A DNA stretch of 64,000 bases from positions 118,128-182,127 of the forward strand of contig NZ_QUZH01000014.1 of NCBI RefSeq assembly GCF_009761675.1, given 5' to 3'. Positions 23,335-32,508 of this stretch are shown here, in pieces (the first letter of the stretch is position 1; every line of letters begins with the position of its first letter). The DNA is from Bhargavaea sp. CC-171006 (GTDB lineage: Bacteria; Bacillota; Bacilli; Bacillales_A; Planococcaceae). The notes below the pieces were generated by a model that ran no database searches, was not told where the DNA came from, and saw only the letters and a program-made list of their open reading frames with translations. The position numbers and the translations under genes were made by a program.

Positions 23335-24360
23335 TTGCGGTCTCTTTCCAGCTTCAAACTTCCATGGTATGGTGGGTGGAAATCCGACGGGAGGGTGGAG
23401 GAAATCACAACGACATCCTGGATCGTGTATGGACATGAACGGCTGTTGGAGATGTTACCCGACTGGAATCCGAAGCGAAATGAGCTGAAGCTGCAACAGA
23501 AAAATCGCCGCGCCGGATTGGCGGGCGAGGAGCGGGTATTAGAAGTGGTCCGCTCTTCAGGACTACCGAACGACAGTATGGTGCTGTCAGATATCAGACT
23601 GCAGATCATACCGGGTGTAACCATCCAAATTGATACACTTGTGCTGACGCCTGCCATCGCCCTGATTTTCGAAACCAAACAAATTGCCGGCCGCTTACGC
23701 TTTGTCCGAAATCCTGCGCAACTTGAGAAAGTTGAGGACAATAAAATCATTCAGTCCATGGACTGTCCTGCCGCCCAGTTCGAGGACCAGCGGGCAAGCC
23801 TGGAAACCTGGCTCTTGATGCGCGGATTCTCCATCCCGGTAGGCGGCTCTGTCGTCTTCACGACCAACCCGATCATTGAAACCATTCCACAAGGACTCCC
23901 GGTCATCAAACTCCGCGAGCTGCGCAGATTCATTGCGCAATCCCTGCAATTCGATCCGGTGATGAGCCGCCGTGAAGTGGAAATGCTGGCCAACACAATC
24001 CGCTCGAGTCATTCGCCGTACATTCCGTTTCCACTGTTCGGAAAGTATGGATTTGATCCGGAGAAGTTTGACTGGGGACCCAGATGCGATTGCGGCTACC
24101 TTCTTGATAAGACTTCTGAAATGACCTGGTCGTGCCGCCCGTGTGAACTGAATATGATCGATCCATATGTAAAAACCTTGTTGACCTGGTTTCTGCTGCG
24201 CAGCAAAACGATTACGGTAAAACAATTCTGTATGATATTTCAGTGCTCAAGGAGAACCGGGGTACGTGTGCTTAATCGGCTCCCACTCATGAGAGACGGG
24301 AAGGCCCGATCAACTTATTATGAAATCGACTACCACCAACTCGACCTCTTTGAGTCGTGA
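23335..24360 (+). CDS. NERD (nuclease-related) domain protein 2
   Basis: Up to 341 residues. The N-terminus is uncertain: the ORF opens with TTG without a ribosome site, and the block aligned to NERD protein 1 begins at about YGHERLLEML. Nuclease-like core: GLAGEERVLEVV, then TIQIDTLVLTPAIALIFETKQIAG (D...E-x-K pattern) and CPAAQFEDQ. A C-terminal zinc ribbon (CDCG, CRPC) and a helix-turn-helix-like end ITVKQFCMIFQCSRRTGVRVL follow. It shares domain order with 11588-12541. Its TGA stop is the first three bases of repeat array 4. The biological role is unknown. Confidence 0.75.
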   Translation: MRSLSSFKLPWYGGWKSDGRVEEITTTSWIVYGHERLLEMLPDWNPKRNELKLQQKNRRAGLAGEERVLEVVRSSGLPNDSMVLSDIRLQIIPGVTIQIDTLVLTPAIALIFETKQIAGRLRFVRNPAQLEKVEDNKIIQSMDCPAAQFEDQRASLETWLLMRGFSIPVGGSVVFTTNPIIETIPQGLPVIKLRELRRFIAQSLQFDPVMSRREVEMLANTIRSSHSPYIPFPLFGKYGFDPEKFDWGPRCDCGYLLDKTSEMTWSCRPCELNMIDPYVKTLLTWFLLRSKTITVKQFCMIFQCSRRTGVRVLNRLPLMRDGKARSTYYEIDYHQLDLFES

Positions 24361-24462
24361 ATGTCTCGATACTGCTCGTGAATGTCCCAATACCGCTCCT
24401 GAATGTCTCAATACCTCCCATGAATGTCTCGATTCGCCGCCTGAATGTCTCGATACCAGCCT
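24358..24462 (+). repeat. 21-bp periodic array 4 (core TGAATGTCTCGATAC)
   Basis: Five units start at 24358, 24379, 24400, 24421 and 24442, each exactly 21 bp after the last. Core TGAATGTCTCGATAC varies at one to three positions; the remaining bases are unrelated. The first TGA is the stop codon of the NERD gene. The same core occurs in array 7 (40857-40961) in the same sense relative to its upstream gene. Confidence 0.92.
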
Positions 24463-24568
24463 TACGCTCACAAGAACCACCGCCTAACCGGGTCAGTGCG
24501 TGCCTGGGCAAACGCCCATGCCCTCCTGCCGGCTTTGAATAGGTTACGGTGAAAAAGGAGAGTGACAA

Positions 24569-24754
24569 ATGACCAGGTATCACCGGGAAGATTACAGGCG
24601 TCGTGATTATCGGGATCGTGATTACTACCGCCGCTATAGACCAGGCAGAGGATTTTATCCGGGGTATCCATTCTTCTACCCGCCATTCTATTATCCTCCG
24701 TATGTGTATCCTCCGTATGGATATCCTCCATTCGGCTATCCTTATGGATACTAA
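24569..24754 (+). CDS. Small Tyr/Pro-rich protein
   Basis: 61 residues, low complexity. The first third is basic and Arg/Tyr-rich (RRRDYRDRDYYRRYR); the rest is PGYPFFYPPFYYPPYVYPP-like. No signal peptide or membrane helix. A good AAAGGAG site and a terminator directly after the stop codon support a real gene. Tyr-rich proteins of this kind occur in spore coats and exosporia of bacilli, where tyrosines can be cross-linked; that role is only an analogy here. No neighbour gives further context. Confidence 0.7.
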   Translation: MTRYHREDYRRRDYRDRDYYRRYRPGRGFYPGYPFFYPPFYYPPYVYPPYGYPPFGYPYGY

Positions 24755-24782
24755 AAAACCCCGCCGTTGGGCGGGGTTTTTA
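24753..24782. terminator. Bidirectional terminator
   Basis: AAAAACCCCGCC/GGGCGGGGTTTTT, short loop. It serves the Tyr/Pro-rich gene and the convergent uppP gene. Confidence 0.9.
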
Positions 24783-24787
24783 ATCCG

Positions 24788-25618
24788 TTACATCCACACA
24801 ATCCACGCCAGCAACGCAGCGAGTACGATGCGGTAGATGGCGAATGGGGTGAGTTTGATGCGGTCGATGAGTTTCAGGAAGAACTTGATCGACAGGAGCG
24901 AGAACAGGAACGCGCTGATGAAGCCTACCACGTAGAAGGACAGATAGTCCATCGACATCATGTCCATGTTCTTGACGACGGAGACGAGACTCGCGCCGGC
25001 CATGATCGGAACCGCCATGATGAAGGTGAAATCGGCGGCCGTTTTGTGGCTGAGGCCGAACAGGACACCTCCGGAGATGGTTGCGCCGGAGCGCGAGAAG
25101 CCGGGCCAGAGCGAGAGGCACTGGACAAGGCCGATCGAGAAGGCCTGCTTGTACGTCAGCTGGTCAAGCGACGTGACACGCGGGGTCTTTGGACCGAACT
25201 TGTCGGCCGCGATCATGAGGATCGCCCCCGCGACAAGCGCCCAGATGACGGTTTCGACGCCGAACAGATGGTCATCGATAAAGTCCTTGAAGGCAAAACC
25301 GAGCACGACCGCCGGCAGCATGCCGATGATGACGTGCATCAGGTTGAATCCGGTGCCTCCGCCCTCACGCGTTTCCACCTGGTACAGCCCGATCAGGCTG
25401 AACAGGCGCTTCCAGAATACGATGACGACAGCCAGGATCGAGCCGAGCTGGATGACGATCTTGAACGTGTTCGCCGGATACTTCCCGAGGAACTCTTCCG
25501 TTTTTAACCACATGTCGTCGACAATGATCAGGTGGCCCGTCGAGGAAACCGGCGCAAACTCCGTCATCCCTTCGACAAACCCCAGAATAATGGCTTTTAA
25601 CAGGTCAAACCAATCCAT
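24788..25618 (-). CDS. uppP: Undecaprenyl-diphosphatase UppP (BacA)
   Basis: 276 residues and about eight membrane helices, the normal size. Both catalytic motifs are present: EGMTEFAPVSSTGHLI near the N-terminus and WPGFSRSGATI in the middle. The enzyme removes a phosphate from undecaprenyl diphosphate on the outer face of the membrane, recycling the lipid carrier for peptidoglycan synthesis and giving bacitracin tolerance. The gene starts 6 bp after a DedA-family gene, so a two-gene operon is likely. DedA proteins include undecaprenyl-phosphate flippases, so both genes would serve carrier recycling. Confidence 0.95.
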   Translation of the reverse strand: MDWFDLLKAIILGFVEGMTEFAPVSSTGHLIIVDDMWLKTEEFLGKYPANTFKIVIQLGSILAVVIVFWKRLFSLIGLYQVETREGGGTGFNLMHVIIGMLPAVVLGFAFKDFIDDHLFGVETVIWALVAGAILMIAADKFGPKTPRVTSLDQLTYKQAFSIGLVQCLSLWPGFSRSGATISGGVLFGLSHKTAADFTFIMAVPIMAGASLVSVVKNMDMMSMDYLSFYVVGFISAFLFSLLSIKFFLKLIDRIKLTPFAIYRIVLAALLAWIVWM

Positions 25619-25624
25619 ACTTTA

Positions 25625-26236
25625 TTAAGCCCGCTTTCTTCTGAAGTTGATGTACCAGATGATTGCAGCAATCCCCAGGACGGCGATCAATGCATAAGCG
25701 ATGTTCGAGTAAATGTCCATGTAATGAACGATGCTTTCCCAGTTGTCTCCCACGGCCGCTCCGAGTGATACGAGAACGGTGTTCCAGATCAGACTTCCGA
25801 GCGTTGTGAGGAGGAGGAACAGCCAAATGTTCATATTCGACATCCCCGCAGGAAGCGAAATCAGGCTCCGGATCAGCGGGACGAGGCGGCAGAAAAACAC
25901 CGTCCACGGTCCGTATTTGTCGAACCACGCATCCGCTTTATGGATATCTTCACGCGTCAGGCGGAGCACCCGGCCCCAGCGGTCCACGATTTTCCCGAGC
26001 CGCTCCACATCCAGAAGCCGCCCGATGTAGTACAGAATGATGGCGCCTGCGACGGATCCCGCCGTCGATGCCGCGATCACCCCGATTTTCGTGAGCGAGC
26101 TGGCCGTCGTCATGAACCCGCCAAACGTCAGGATCACCTCGGACGGAATCGGCGGGAATACATTTTCCACCATAATTAGAACGAATACTCCGGCATACCC
26201 GAACTGTTCCATGATGTCGGTAATCCAATTTCCCAT
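25625..26236 (-). CDS. DedA-family membrane protein
   Basis: 203 residues with the SNARE-associated/DedA fold. It opens WITDIMEQFGYAGVFVLIMVENVFPPIPSEVIL, with the conserved E-x-x-x-P-P-x-P-S-E loop, and contains FCRLVPLIRSLISLPAGMSNM (the F-x-R-x-x-P-x-x-R motif). Some DedA proteins of Firmicutes flip undecaprenyl phosphate back across the membrane (UptA type). The tight linkage with uppP makes that role attractive here, though it is inferred. It is the first gene of the pair. Confidence 0.9.
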   Translation of the reverse strand: MGNWITDIMEQFGYAGVFVLIMVENVFPPIPSEVILTFGGFMTTASSLTKIGVIAASTAGSVAGAIILYYIGRLLDVERLGKIVDRWGRVLRLTREDIHKADAWFDKYGPWTVFFCRLVPLIRSLISLPAGMSNMNIWLFLLLTTLGSLIWNTVLVSLGAAVGDNWESIVHYMDIYSNIAYALIAVLGIAAIIWYINFRRKRA

Positions 26237-26392
26237 CTGTTTCCTCCAAATTTTTGCCTTAAGTCAGTTTACTAGAGAACCCCGTTTTTGGGAAGACGTG
26301 CCGTACGCCGCTCCCGCCGGACGGCCTGCTGGCAGGGGCGGGACGCACTCCCGGAGTTCATAAAGACGCAAAGGCCCATTGAAGGTTCCCTT

Positions 26393-27697
26393 TTATTCCT
26401 CTTCCCCGGCAATCGTGATCGACCGGTCGATCCGGAGCGTAAAACGGACGGTCTCCTCTTTGCCCGCGGGAACCGTGACGGGGATCAGGACGTCACCGAA
26501 CTCCCGCTCCGCCGGGTGGTCAGACTCTGCAATGTCCCAGTGGCGCTCATGGACCGGGTGCCGGATGATGACCGTCACGGGAACGTCCTTCGCATTGCGG
26601 ATGGCATACATATAGGATTCCAGATCATAGCGTCCTTCTTTCCGCGACGATGTGAGACCGGAATCCACGGTGATGTCGAAGGCCTGCCCGAGCTGGAGCC
26701 TGACGCGCTCCCCCTTGGCGGTATGCCCGATCCGGTCTTCACCGACAAACTCCGCCGTGCCGTCTGTCCGGTTGTTCCGGTAGAACTTCACGGTGCCCTG
26801 CGGCAGCGGGAAGCCGAGGCCGGCCGCTTCGGTGTTGCCGAACTCAAAGTAGATTGCCGGGTTGCGGTCGTACGGTCCGATTTCATAAATGGTGCGTCCC
26901 GCCGCCCCCTCTGCGCCGATCAGCCGGACCTGCTTTTGCTGGCGGTCCTTGATGGTGACTGTTCCCGGGATCGTATAGAGATGGTAGTCGGCAAATGATT
27001 CGTGTTCCGGCATGCCCCTTTCCTCGACTGCACTGTATAGGATGAACCGGTCCGGTTCTTCCGCGCGGTGGACCTCCCCTGCCAGCACCCGCAATACCGC
27101 ATCCTCATACGTCATCCCCGACTCGTTCCGGAGCGTCATCCAGCCGGTCAGGCTGAATGTCTCCTTGCCGTCTGTTTCCGCAGGGAGCGCAATGACGTAA
27201 TCCGTCTCCCACGACATCCCCTGTGTCAGGTAGCTTACCCGGACTTCATCTGACGTGGTCCGCGACGCATGCCAGACAAGGGCAGGAGTCAAAATCAGGC
27301 CGCCCGGCAGCTCCGGCAGGCGGACCTGTCCTTTCGGATCGAGGACAATCTCGCCCGTTTCCAGGTCTTCGACGACCATGCCATTCGCGACACTCAAAAG
27401 CCGGTAGCGCGAACGCTTGCCGGATTCCGGATCGACGATGGTGAGCTCCCGCCCGATATACTTCTCCAGCAATTTATTCTTGTCCACGAGATCGTATTCA
27501 TAGTTCATCTCCCGGATGTCCAGACCCTCGACGAGGATCGACTCCGTCTCGATCCGCTGCGCCACATCCAGATAACGCAGCACCCCGTCCGCCGGGAACT
27601 CCGGCAGCTTCCTCGTTTCCTTGACCAGCGCAAAGCCATCATTATAGACAGTCAGCGCGCGCGACACCGCATCCTTTCCAGAAATATCAGCAGGCAT
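26393..27697 (-). CDS. DUF4139-type protein
   Basis: 434 residues, no signal peptide. It begins with VYNDGFALVKETRKL and has VSYLTQGMSWETDYVI in the middle and a beta-rich C-terminus with RIDRSITIAGEEE. This matches proteins with a DUF4139 domain, related to mucoidy-inhibitor MuiA-like proteins. The function is unknown. GGGGGG serves as ribosome site. It stands alone between the uppP pair and the amidohydrolase operon. The 156 bp after its stop codon contain only a GC-rich stretch without a clear terminator. Confidence 0.75.
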   Translation of the reverse strand: MPADISGKDAVSRALTVYNDGFALVKETRKLPEFPADGVLRYLDVAQRIETESILVEGLDIREMNYEYDLVDKNKLLEKYIGRELTIVDPESGKRSRYRLLSVANGMVVEDLETGEIVLDPKGQVRLPELPGGLILTPALVWHASRTTSDEVRVSYLTQGMSWETDYVIALPAETDGKETFSLTGWMTLRNESGMTYEDAVLRVLAGEVHRAEEPDRFILYSAVEERGMPEHESFADYHLYTIPGTVTIKDRQQKQVRLIGAEGAAGRTIYEIGPYDRNPAIYFEFGNTEAAGLGFPLPQGTVKFYRNNRTDGTAEFVGEDRIGHTAKGERVRLQLGQAFDITVDSGLTSSRKEGRYDLESYMYAIRNAKDVPVTVIIRHPVHERHWDIAESDHPAEREFGDVLIPVTVPAGKEETVRFTLRIDRSITIAGEEE

Positions 27698-27828
27698 GGC
27701 GATCCCCCCTTTTCTGTGATTGTATCACTGCGCCCGGCGGTTGCGCCTCTACGAATCTGCCGGATGAATCCTAATTTCAACTTACTCGCTGCGCACTTCA
27801 GGCATGATGCACCTTGCACAAATGAAAA

Positions 27829-27848
27829 AATCGGGCCGAAGCCCGATT
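27829..27848 (-). terminator. Terminator of the amidohydrolase gene
   Basis: AATCGGGC/GCCCGATT with a 4-nt loop; on the minus strand followed by TTTTTT. Confidence 0.88.
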
Positions 27849-27850
27849 CC

Positions 27851-29059
27851 TCATGCATGGATTGCCGTATTTTCCTGCTCTGCCGTATCCCCAAGAAAAT
27901 CGAGGACCGCTCCAATGAAGGTTTTGCCGATGTATTGGATCGAGCGCTCATCGACGTTGAACTTCGGATGATGGTGCGGGTAGTCTGCGCCGATTTCCGG
28001 ATTGCCTCCGCCGATAATGAAATAGGAGGCTTTCACGTGCTGGGTGTAGTAGGCGAAATCCTCGCTGCCGGACATCGGCTCGCCGTACCGGACTTGGTCG
28101 CTGCCGAAGAGGGACGACGCCACCTTGGCGATGCGCGCCGTTTCATTTGTATCATTCTGGATCGACGGGCAGTCCCGCACATATCCGAATTCATAAGTTG
28201 CACCATTGCCTTCGCAGGTAGTGCGTGTCAGACGTTCCATCGCTTCCTCGATCAGGTCGCGCACCTCGGGATCATAGGTGCGGACGGTACCTTTCAGGAC
28301 TGCCTTGTCCGGAATGACATTCGTGGCCTCACCGCTCTGGAACGAGCCTACGGTGATGACGCCCGAGCGCATCGGATTCACTCTGCGGCTGAGGATCTGC
28401 TGGAAGTTAACGACGAGCTGGCTTGCGGTCACGAGCGGGTCGATCGTCGTGTGTGGCGCCGCTCCGTGCCCGCCCTTGCCGTAAATGGTGATCTCAAAAT
28501 CATCCTGGGCCGAAGACGCGTAGCCTTCCATCACCCTTACGGTGCCGAGCGGCTGGTCGGACATGACATGTGCTCCGTAAAGCACATCGACCCCGTCCAG
28601 GCAGCCATCCTGGATCATGAAGTCCGCGCCGCCCGGTGTCGTTTCTTCCGCGTGCTGATGGAGAAAGACGACCGTGCCGGTAAGTTCATCACGGACTTCG
28701 GAAAGCACTTTGGCCACACCGAGCAACGTGGCCGTATGGAGATCGTGGCCGCAGGCGTGCATGACGCCCGGCACGGTCGATTTATACGGAACATCCTTTT
28801 CGTCCTGGATCGGCAGCGCGTCAAAGTCCGCGCGCAGGGCGACTGTTTTGCCGGGCTTGCCGCCCTTCAGTGTCCCGACGACCCCGCGGCCGCCGACGCC
28901 CGTGCGGACCTCGATGCCGAGGTTCCGGAGATACTCGGCGACAAACGCCGGTGTCCGCTCCTCGGTGTGTCCGACTTCCGGATGCATATGGAGGTCGCGA
29001 CGGATCGCGACGAGTTCTTCCTGAAGTTGGCTGAAACGCTCATATAATGTTTGATTCAT
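27851..29059 (-). CDS. M20-family amidohydrolase
   Basis: 402 residues from MNQTLYERFSQLQEEL, with GAGGAGG upstream. Metal-binding motifs of the M20D group: HMHPEVGHTEERT, ALRADFDALPIQDE, MHACGHDLHTATLLG, HQHAEETTPGGA and SEDFAYY. Such enzymes release amino acids from N-acyl or related amides (YxeP/hippurate hydrolase type) in the cytoplasm. A YfcC-type transporter precedes it in the same direction, separated by a hairpin, suggesting import and cleavage of an N-acylated amino acid or peptide (inference). Confidence 0.88.
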   Translation of the reverse strand: MNQTLYERFSQLQEELVAIRRDLHMHPEVGHTEERTPAFVAEYLRNLGIEVRTGVGGRGVVGTLKGGKPGKTVALRADFDALPIQDEKDVPYKSTVPGVMHACGHDLHTATLLGVAKVLSEVRDELTGTVVFLHQHAEETTPGGADFMIQDGCLDGVDVLYGAHVMSDQPLGTVRVMEGYASSAQDDFEITIYGKGGHGAAPHTTIDPLVTASQLVVNFQQILSRRVNPMRSGVITVGSFQSGEATNVIPDKAVLKGTVRTYDPEVRDLIEEAMERLTRTTCEGNGATYEFGYVRDCPSIQNDTNETARIAKVASSLFGSDQVRYGEPMSGSEDFAYYTQHVKASYFIIGGGNPEIGADYPHHHPKFNVDERSIQYIGKTFIGAVLDFLGDTAEQENTAIHA

Positions 29060-29082
29060 GTTTATCCTCCTCATCATTTAAA

Positions 29083-29102
29083 GGGGCGGCAAACGCCGCC
29101 CC
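29083..29102 (-). terminator. Hairpin between the YfcC and amidohydrolase genes
   Basis: GGGGCGGC/GCCGCCCC with a 4-nt loop, then TTTAAA. The short T-run inside an operon suggests partial termination, lowering enzyme relative to transporter expression. Confidence 0.65.
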
Positions 29103-29113
29103 AGGTATTCCAA

Positions 29114-30532
29114 TCAAGCCGGCCAGATGAACAGATGGGCGATCGTGACGATGATGATCGCCATGATGAATTGGATGACAAACAGCGGAGCCATCCACTT
29201 GAACCATTTCGTAAGGGAAATACCGGCCATGGCGAGTGCCGCGAACAGCAGCCCGTTTGTCGGCGAGAAGATGTTCGTGATGCCGTCACCCATCTGGAAA
29301 GCGAGGACCACGGTCTGGCGGCTGACGCCGATCAGGTCGCCGAGTGGCGTCATAAGCGGCATCGTCAGTGCGGCCTGGCCGCTGCCGGAAGCAACGATGA
29401 GGTTCATGAACGCCTGAACGACAAACATAGCACCCGCGGCAAGCGCGGTCGGAAGCTCCGAAACGAGGCCGGAGATCCCATAGAGGATCGTGTCGATCGT
29501 GCTGCTGTTTTCAAGCAGCGTGACGGCACCATACGCGAATCCGACTACGAGGGCGCCGACGAGCAGCTCTTCGCATCCGCGGACGAACGCCATTGTCGTC
29601 CCGTTGACCCCCATGCGGTTCACGATTCCGATCGCAATCGCCATGATGACGAACAGCGCGGAGATCTCTTGGATATACCAGCCGTACTTGATGACGCCGT
29701 AAGCAAGGGCAATGAATGTGGCGAGCAGGATCAGAAGCGTGACGCCCTGCCTGCGGGACAGCTTCATCTCAAGCGCGGCCGCCTTGTCCACATTACGTTT
29801 TTTGTCTTCTTCAAATGTCACGCTAAGCTCCGGATTCTTCTTCACCTTGGCAGCGTAGCGCATTACGAAGAGAATCGATACCGTCACGTAGGCGAACCAG
29901 AAGAAGATCCGCGGAACCATTCCCGAGAAGGTCGGGAGTTCGGCGATGCCCTGTGCAACACCGACCGTGAACGGGTTCATGAACGCAGCGGTGAATCCGG
30001 TGGCGACTCCGACCATGACAACTGCAGCACCGGTCATGGAGTCAAAGCCCATCATCATTGCAAGCGGCACCAGGATCAGGATAAACGGCAGCGCCTCTTC
30101 GAACATGCCGATCGTCGCGCCCCCGATGGCGAAGAACATCATGAACACCGGAATCATCAGCATCTCCCGGCCCTCGAGCTTGCCGGAGACGGAGCCGAAT
30201 GCGCCTTCGATCGCTTTGGTTTCCTTGAAGACGTTAAACGCCCCGCCGACGATGAAAATAAAAAATACGATGCCGGCGCTGGTTGCGAGACCGGCATGGA
30301 TCGCCTTGAAAATATCCATAAAACCGGCCGGGTTGGACTCAATCTGCTGATAGGAGCCTTCCACGACCAGGGTCTGCCCCTCTTCGTTAGTCGTCCGCTC
30401 ATATTCACCTGCCGGGATCAGATAAGTACTGAGCGCCGTCAGCAGTATAACTGCGAACAAGATGGCAAACGGATGGGGAACTTCGAATTTAAACCGCTTT
30501 TTGCGTGAGACGGATTCTGAGATGTTGGCCAT
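29114..30532 (-). CDS. YfcC-family transporter
   Basis: 472 residues and about 12 membrane helices. It opens KRFKFEVPHPFAILFAVI and contains STYLIPAGEYERT, GATIGMFEEALPFI, FMNPFTVGVAQGIAELP and LIVASGSGQAALTMPLMTPLGDLIG, typical of the YfcC/DcuC-like group of the ion-transporter superfamily. Members carry small carboxylates, peptides or basic amino acids; the substrate here is probably the one processed by the adjacent amidohydrolase. It is preceded by an AT-rich promoter region (30540-30600). Confidence 0.87.
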   Translation of the reverse strand: MANISESVSRKKRFKFEVPHPFAILFAVILLTALSTYLIPAGEYERTTNEEGQTLVVEGSYQQIESNPAGFMDIFKAIHAGLATSAGIVFFIFIVGGAFNVFKETKAIEGAFGSVSGKLEGREMLMIPVFMMFFAIGGATIGMFEEALPFILILVPLAMMMGFDSMTGAAVVMVGVATGFTAAFMNPFTVGVAQGIAELPTFSGMVPRIFFWFAYVTVSILFVMRYAAKVKKNPELSVTFEEDKKRNVDKAAALEMKLSRRQGVTLLILLATFIALAYGVIKYGWYIQEISALFVIMAIAIGIVNRMGVNGTTMAFVRGCEELLVGALVVGFAYGAVTLLENSSTIDTILYGISGLVSELPTALAAGAMFVVQAFMNLIVASGSGQAALTMPLMTPLGDLIGVSRQTVVLAFQMGDGITNIFSPTNGLLFAALAMAGISLTKWFKWMAPLFVIQFIMAIIIVTIAHLFIWPA

Positions 30533-30670
30533 GGTGTCACTCCTAGATGTCGAAGACTTTCGAAATTTGAATATGTATAAATATAAGTTAATAGGAGTAG
30601 GTGGTCAATACAAAATCTACAGATAATAAAACTTATTTTCCTCTATTTGATTGCACCTTCAAGAAATGGA

Positions 30671-30693
30671 AAAACCGGGCATCGCCCGGCTTT
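30671..30693 (-). terminator. Terminator of the fatty-acid degradation operon
   Basis: AAAGCCGGGC/GCCCGGTTTT with a 3-nt loop on the minus strand. It closes the five-gene operon. Confidence 0.85.
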
Positions 30694-30717
30694 AACTGTA
30701 TATTTATGAATGGTTTC

Positions 30718-32331
30718 TTATACCGTCTGCCCCATCTGCTCCCGCAGTTTCGCCTTGAGGAATTTGCCGACGGATGTTTTCGGGATTTCATCCAGGAAGA
30801 CGACGTTGTCCGGGACCCACCATTTGGCGAATTGGCCTTCCAGGTAGTCGAGGAGTTCCTGCTTTTTCTCATCACTCCGCTCGATGCCGTCTTTCAGGAC
30901 CACACACGCAAGTGGGCGCTCAAGCCACTTTTCGTGCGGGACAGCGATGACGGCAGCCTCGAAAACATCTTTATGCGTCATGAGGGCGTTCTCGAGGTCG
31001 ACCGAGGAGATCCATTCGCCGCCGGACTTGATCAGGTCCTTGGTCCGGTCGGTGATCTTGATGTAGCCTTCCGGCGTCATAACGGCGATGTCACCGGTGT
31101 AGAGCCAGCCGTCGCGGAAGGCGTCTTCTGTGCGCTCATCCTTATAGTACTCACTGGCAATCCACGGGCCGCGGACGGTCAGCTCGCCCATCGTCTTGCC
31201 ATCCCACGGCACTTCGCCCTGCTCGTTGATGACGCGGGTGTCGATGCCCGGGATCGTCATGCCCTGCGAAGCGCGGAGGTCGAGCTTTTCTTCGGTGGAA
31301 CGGTCTTCCACCGAAGTAGTGTAGTTCGACAAGCTGACGAGCGGCGACGTTTCGGTCATGCCGTAGCCGACGATGAACGGGATGCCGTACTTTTCCTCGA
31401 ACGCCTTGATCAGGCCCTTCGGCGATGCCGAGCCGCCGCACACGATGGCGCGCAGCGAGCTGATGTCACGCGGCTTCTGCTCGAGCGTCTTCAGCACGCC
31501 GAGCCAGATGGTCGGCACACCCGCAGTGAGTGTGACCTTTTCCTGCTCGATCAGATCGAGCAGGACTTCCGGGTTAAATCCGCCCGGCCCCGGCAGCACC
31601 TGTGTGATGCCGAAGAAGACACCGGCAAACGGCAGGCCCCATGCATTAGCATGAAACATCGGGACGACTGACAGGGTGATGTCGCGCTCCGACAGCCCCA
31701 TGCCGTCCGCAAGTCCCAGCGCGTAGCTGTGCAGGACGAGCCCGCGGTGCGAATAGACGACGCCCTTCGGATTGCCGGTCGTGGCACTTGTGTAGCACAT
31801 GCCGGCCGGCGAGTTTTCATCCAGGTCATCCGGGAACTCGAAGTCGTCCGCCGCTTCTGCGATAAGCGCCTCGTAGGAATGGACGTTTTCGAGAGCGGTG
31901 TCCGGCAGCTTGTCCGAGTCGGACATGACGATGATGTGCTTGACCGTCTTCAGCTGCGGCGCGAGTTTTTCGATCAGCGGGAACAGGTCGTCATCCACAA
32001 GCAGGATTTCGTCTTCCGCATGGTTGATGACATAGACGATATGCTCCGGCGACAGCCGGATGTTGATCATATGCAGGATCGCCCCTGCGCACGGCACACC
32101 GAAGTACGCCTCGAGATGGCGGTGCGTGTTCCAGGCGAATGACCCGACCTTCGTCCCCCGCTCCATGCCGAGCGCGGTCAGGAGAGAAGCGAGCTTCCGG
32201 GTACGCTTCGCGAATTCGCGGTACGGAATGCGGTGCGTCTGTGTGGCTGTCTTTGAAATGATCTCCTTGTCCGGGAAGTAGCGCTCGGCGCGGTCCACGA
32301 ACGTCTTCAATAGCAGCGGTGTCTTCATCAT
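30718..32331 (-). CDS. Fatty-acyl-CoA ligase (AMP-forming)
   Basis: 537 residues. AMP-binding motifs are complete: [20 protein letters not shown] (P-loop), [46 protein letters not shown] and a final lysine region [14 protein letters not shown]. It activates a medium- or long-chain fatty acid with ATP and CoA. It is the last gene of a run with CoA-transferase, acyl-CoA dehydrogenase, SDR and thiolase, all on the minus strand. AAGGAG precedes the tandem ATGATG start. Array 5 separates it from the CoA-transferase gene. Confidence 0.92.
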   Translation of the reverse strand: MMKTPLLLKTFVDRAERYFPDKEIISKTATQTHRIPYREFAKRTRKLASLLTALGMERGTKVGSFAWNTHRHLEAYFGVPCAGAILHMINIRLSPEHIVYVINHAEDEILLVDDDLFPLIEKLAPQLKTVKHIIVMSDSDKLPDTALENVHSYEALIAEAADDFEFPDDLDENSPAGMCYTSATTGNPKGVVYSHRGLVLHSYALGLADGMGLSERDITLSVVPMFHANAWGLPFAGVFFGITQVLPGPGGFNPEVLLDLIEQEKVTLTAGVPTIWLGVLKTLEQKPRDISSLRAIVCGGSASPKGLIKAFEEKYGIPFIVGYGMTETSPLVSLSNYTTSVEDRSTEEKLDLRASQGMTIPGIDTRVINEQGEVPWDGKTMGELTVRGPWIASEYYKDERTEDAFRDGWLYTGDIAVMTPEGYIKITDRTKDLIKSGGEWISSVDLENALMTHKDVFEAAVIAVPHEKWLERPLACVVLKDGIERSDEKKQELLDYLEGQFAKWWVPDNVVFLDEIPKTSVGKFLKAKLREQMGQTV

Positions 32332-32424
32332 TTGAATCCATCTCCTTTTTTATGGCGGATTGGCGATGGTGAAGGTCTGGTTGGGGTGGTGCTGCATAGC
32401 ATGGTCGGCGGCTATCGGATGTGA

Positions 32425-32508
32425 GTTTGAAGATTAGGTGCTTGAGTTTGAAGACTACACGCTTGAGTTTGAAGATTAGGCCCACGGGTTTGAAGATTAC
32501 GTCCTGCT
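32425..32508 (-). repeat. 21-bp periodic array 5 (core TAATCTTCAAAC on the minus strand)
   Basis: Four units with GTTTGAAGAYTA on the plus strand start at 32425, 32446, 32467 and 32488, all exactly 21 bp apart. It begins at the stop codon of the CoA-transferase gene and lies inside the operon, before the ligase gene. Read along the transcript it has the same core as arrays 2, 3 and 8. Confidence 0.9.

Noticed and set aside
24357..24542. ORFs running through arrays (for example NVSIPPM, NDEI, FAPATRQ heptads) as repeat proteins
   Set aside because: They have no ribosome sites, change strand and frame between arrays of the same core, and run into neighbouring genes. A regular peptide appears in any frame because the DNA period is a multiple of three.
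27269..29047. 592-codon plus-strand ORF
   Set aside because: It is antisense to the DUF4139 and M20 amidohydrolase genes, which have clear families and ribosome sites. Such shadow ORFs are common in GC-rich DNA.
29051..30508. 485-codon His/Asp-rich plus-strand ORF
   Set aside because: Mirror of the YfcC transporter gene, with composition typical of an antisense frame of membrane-protein code.
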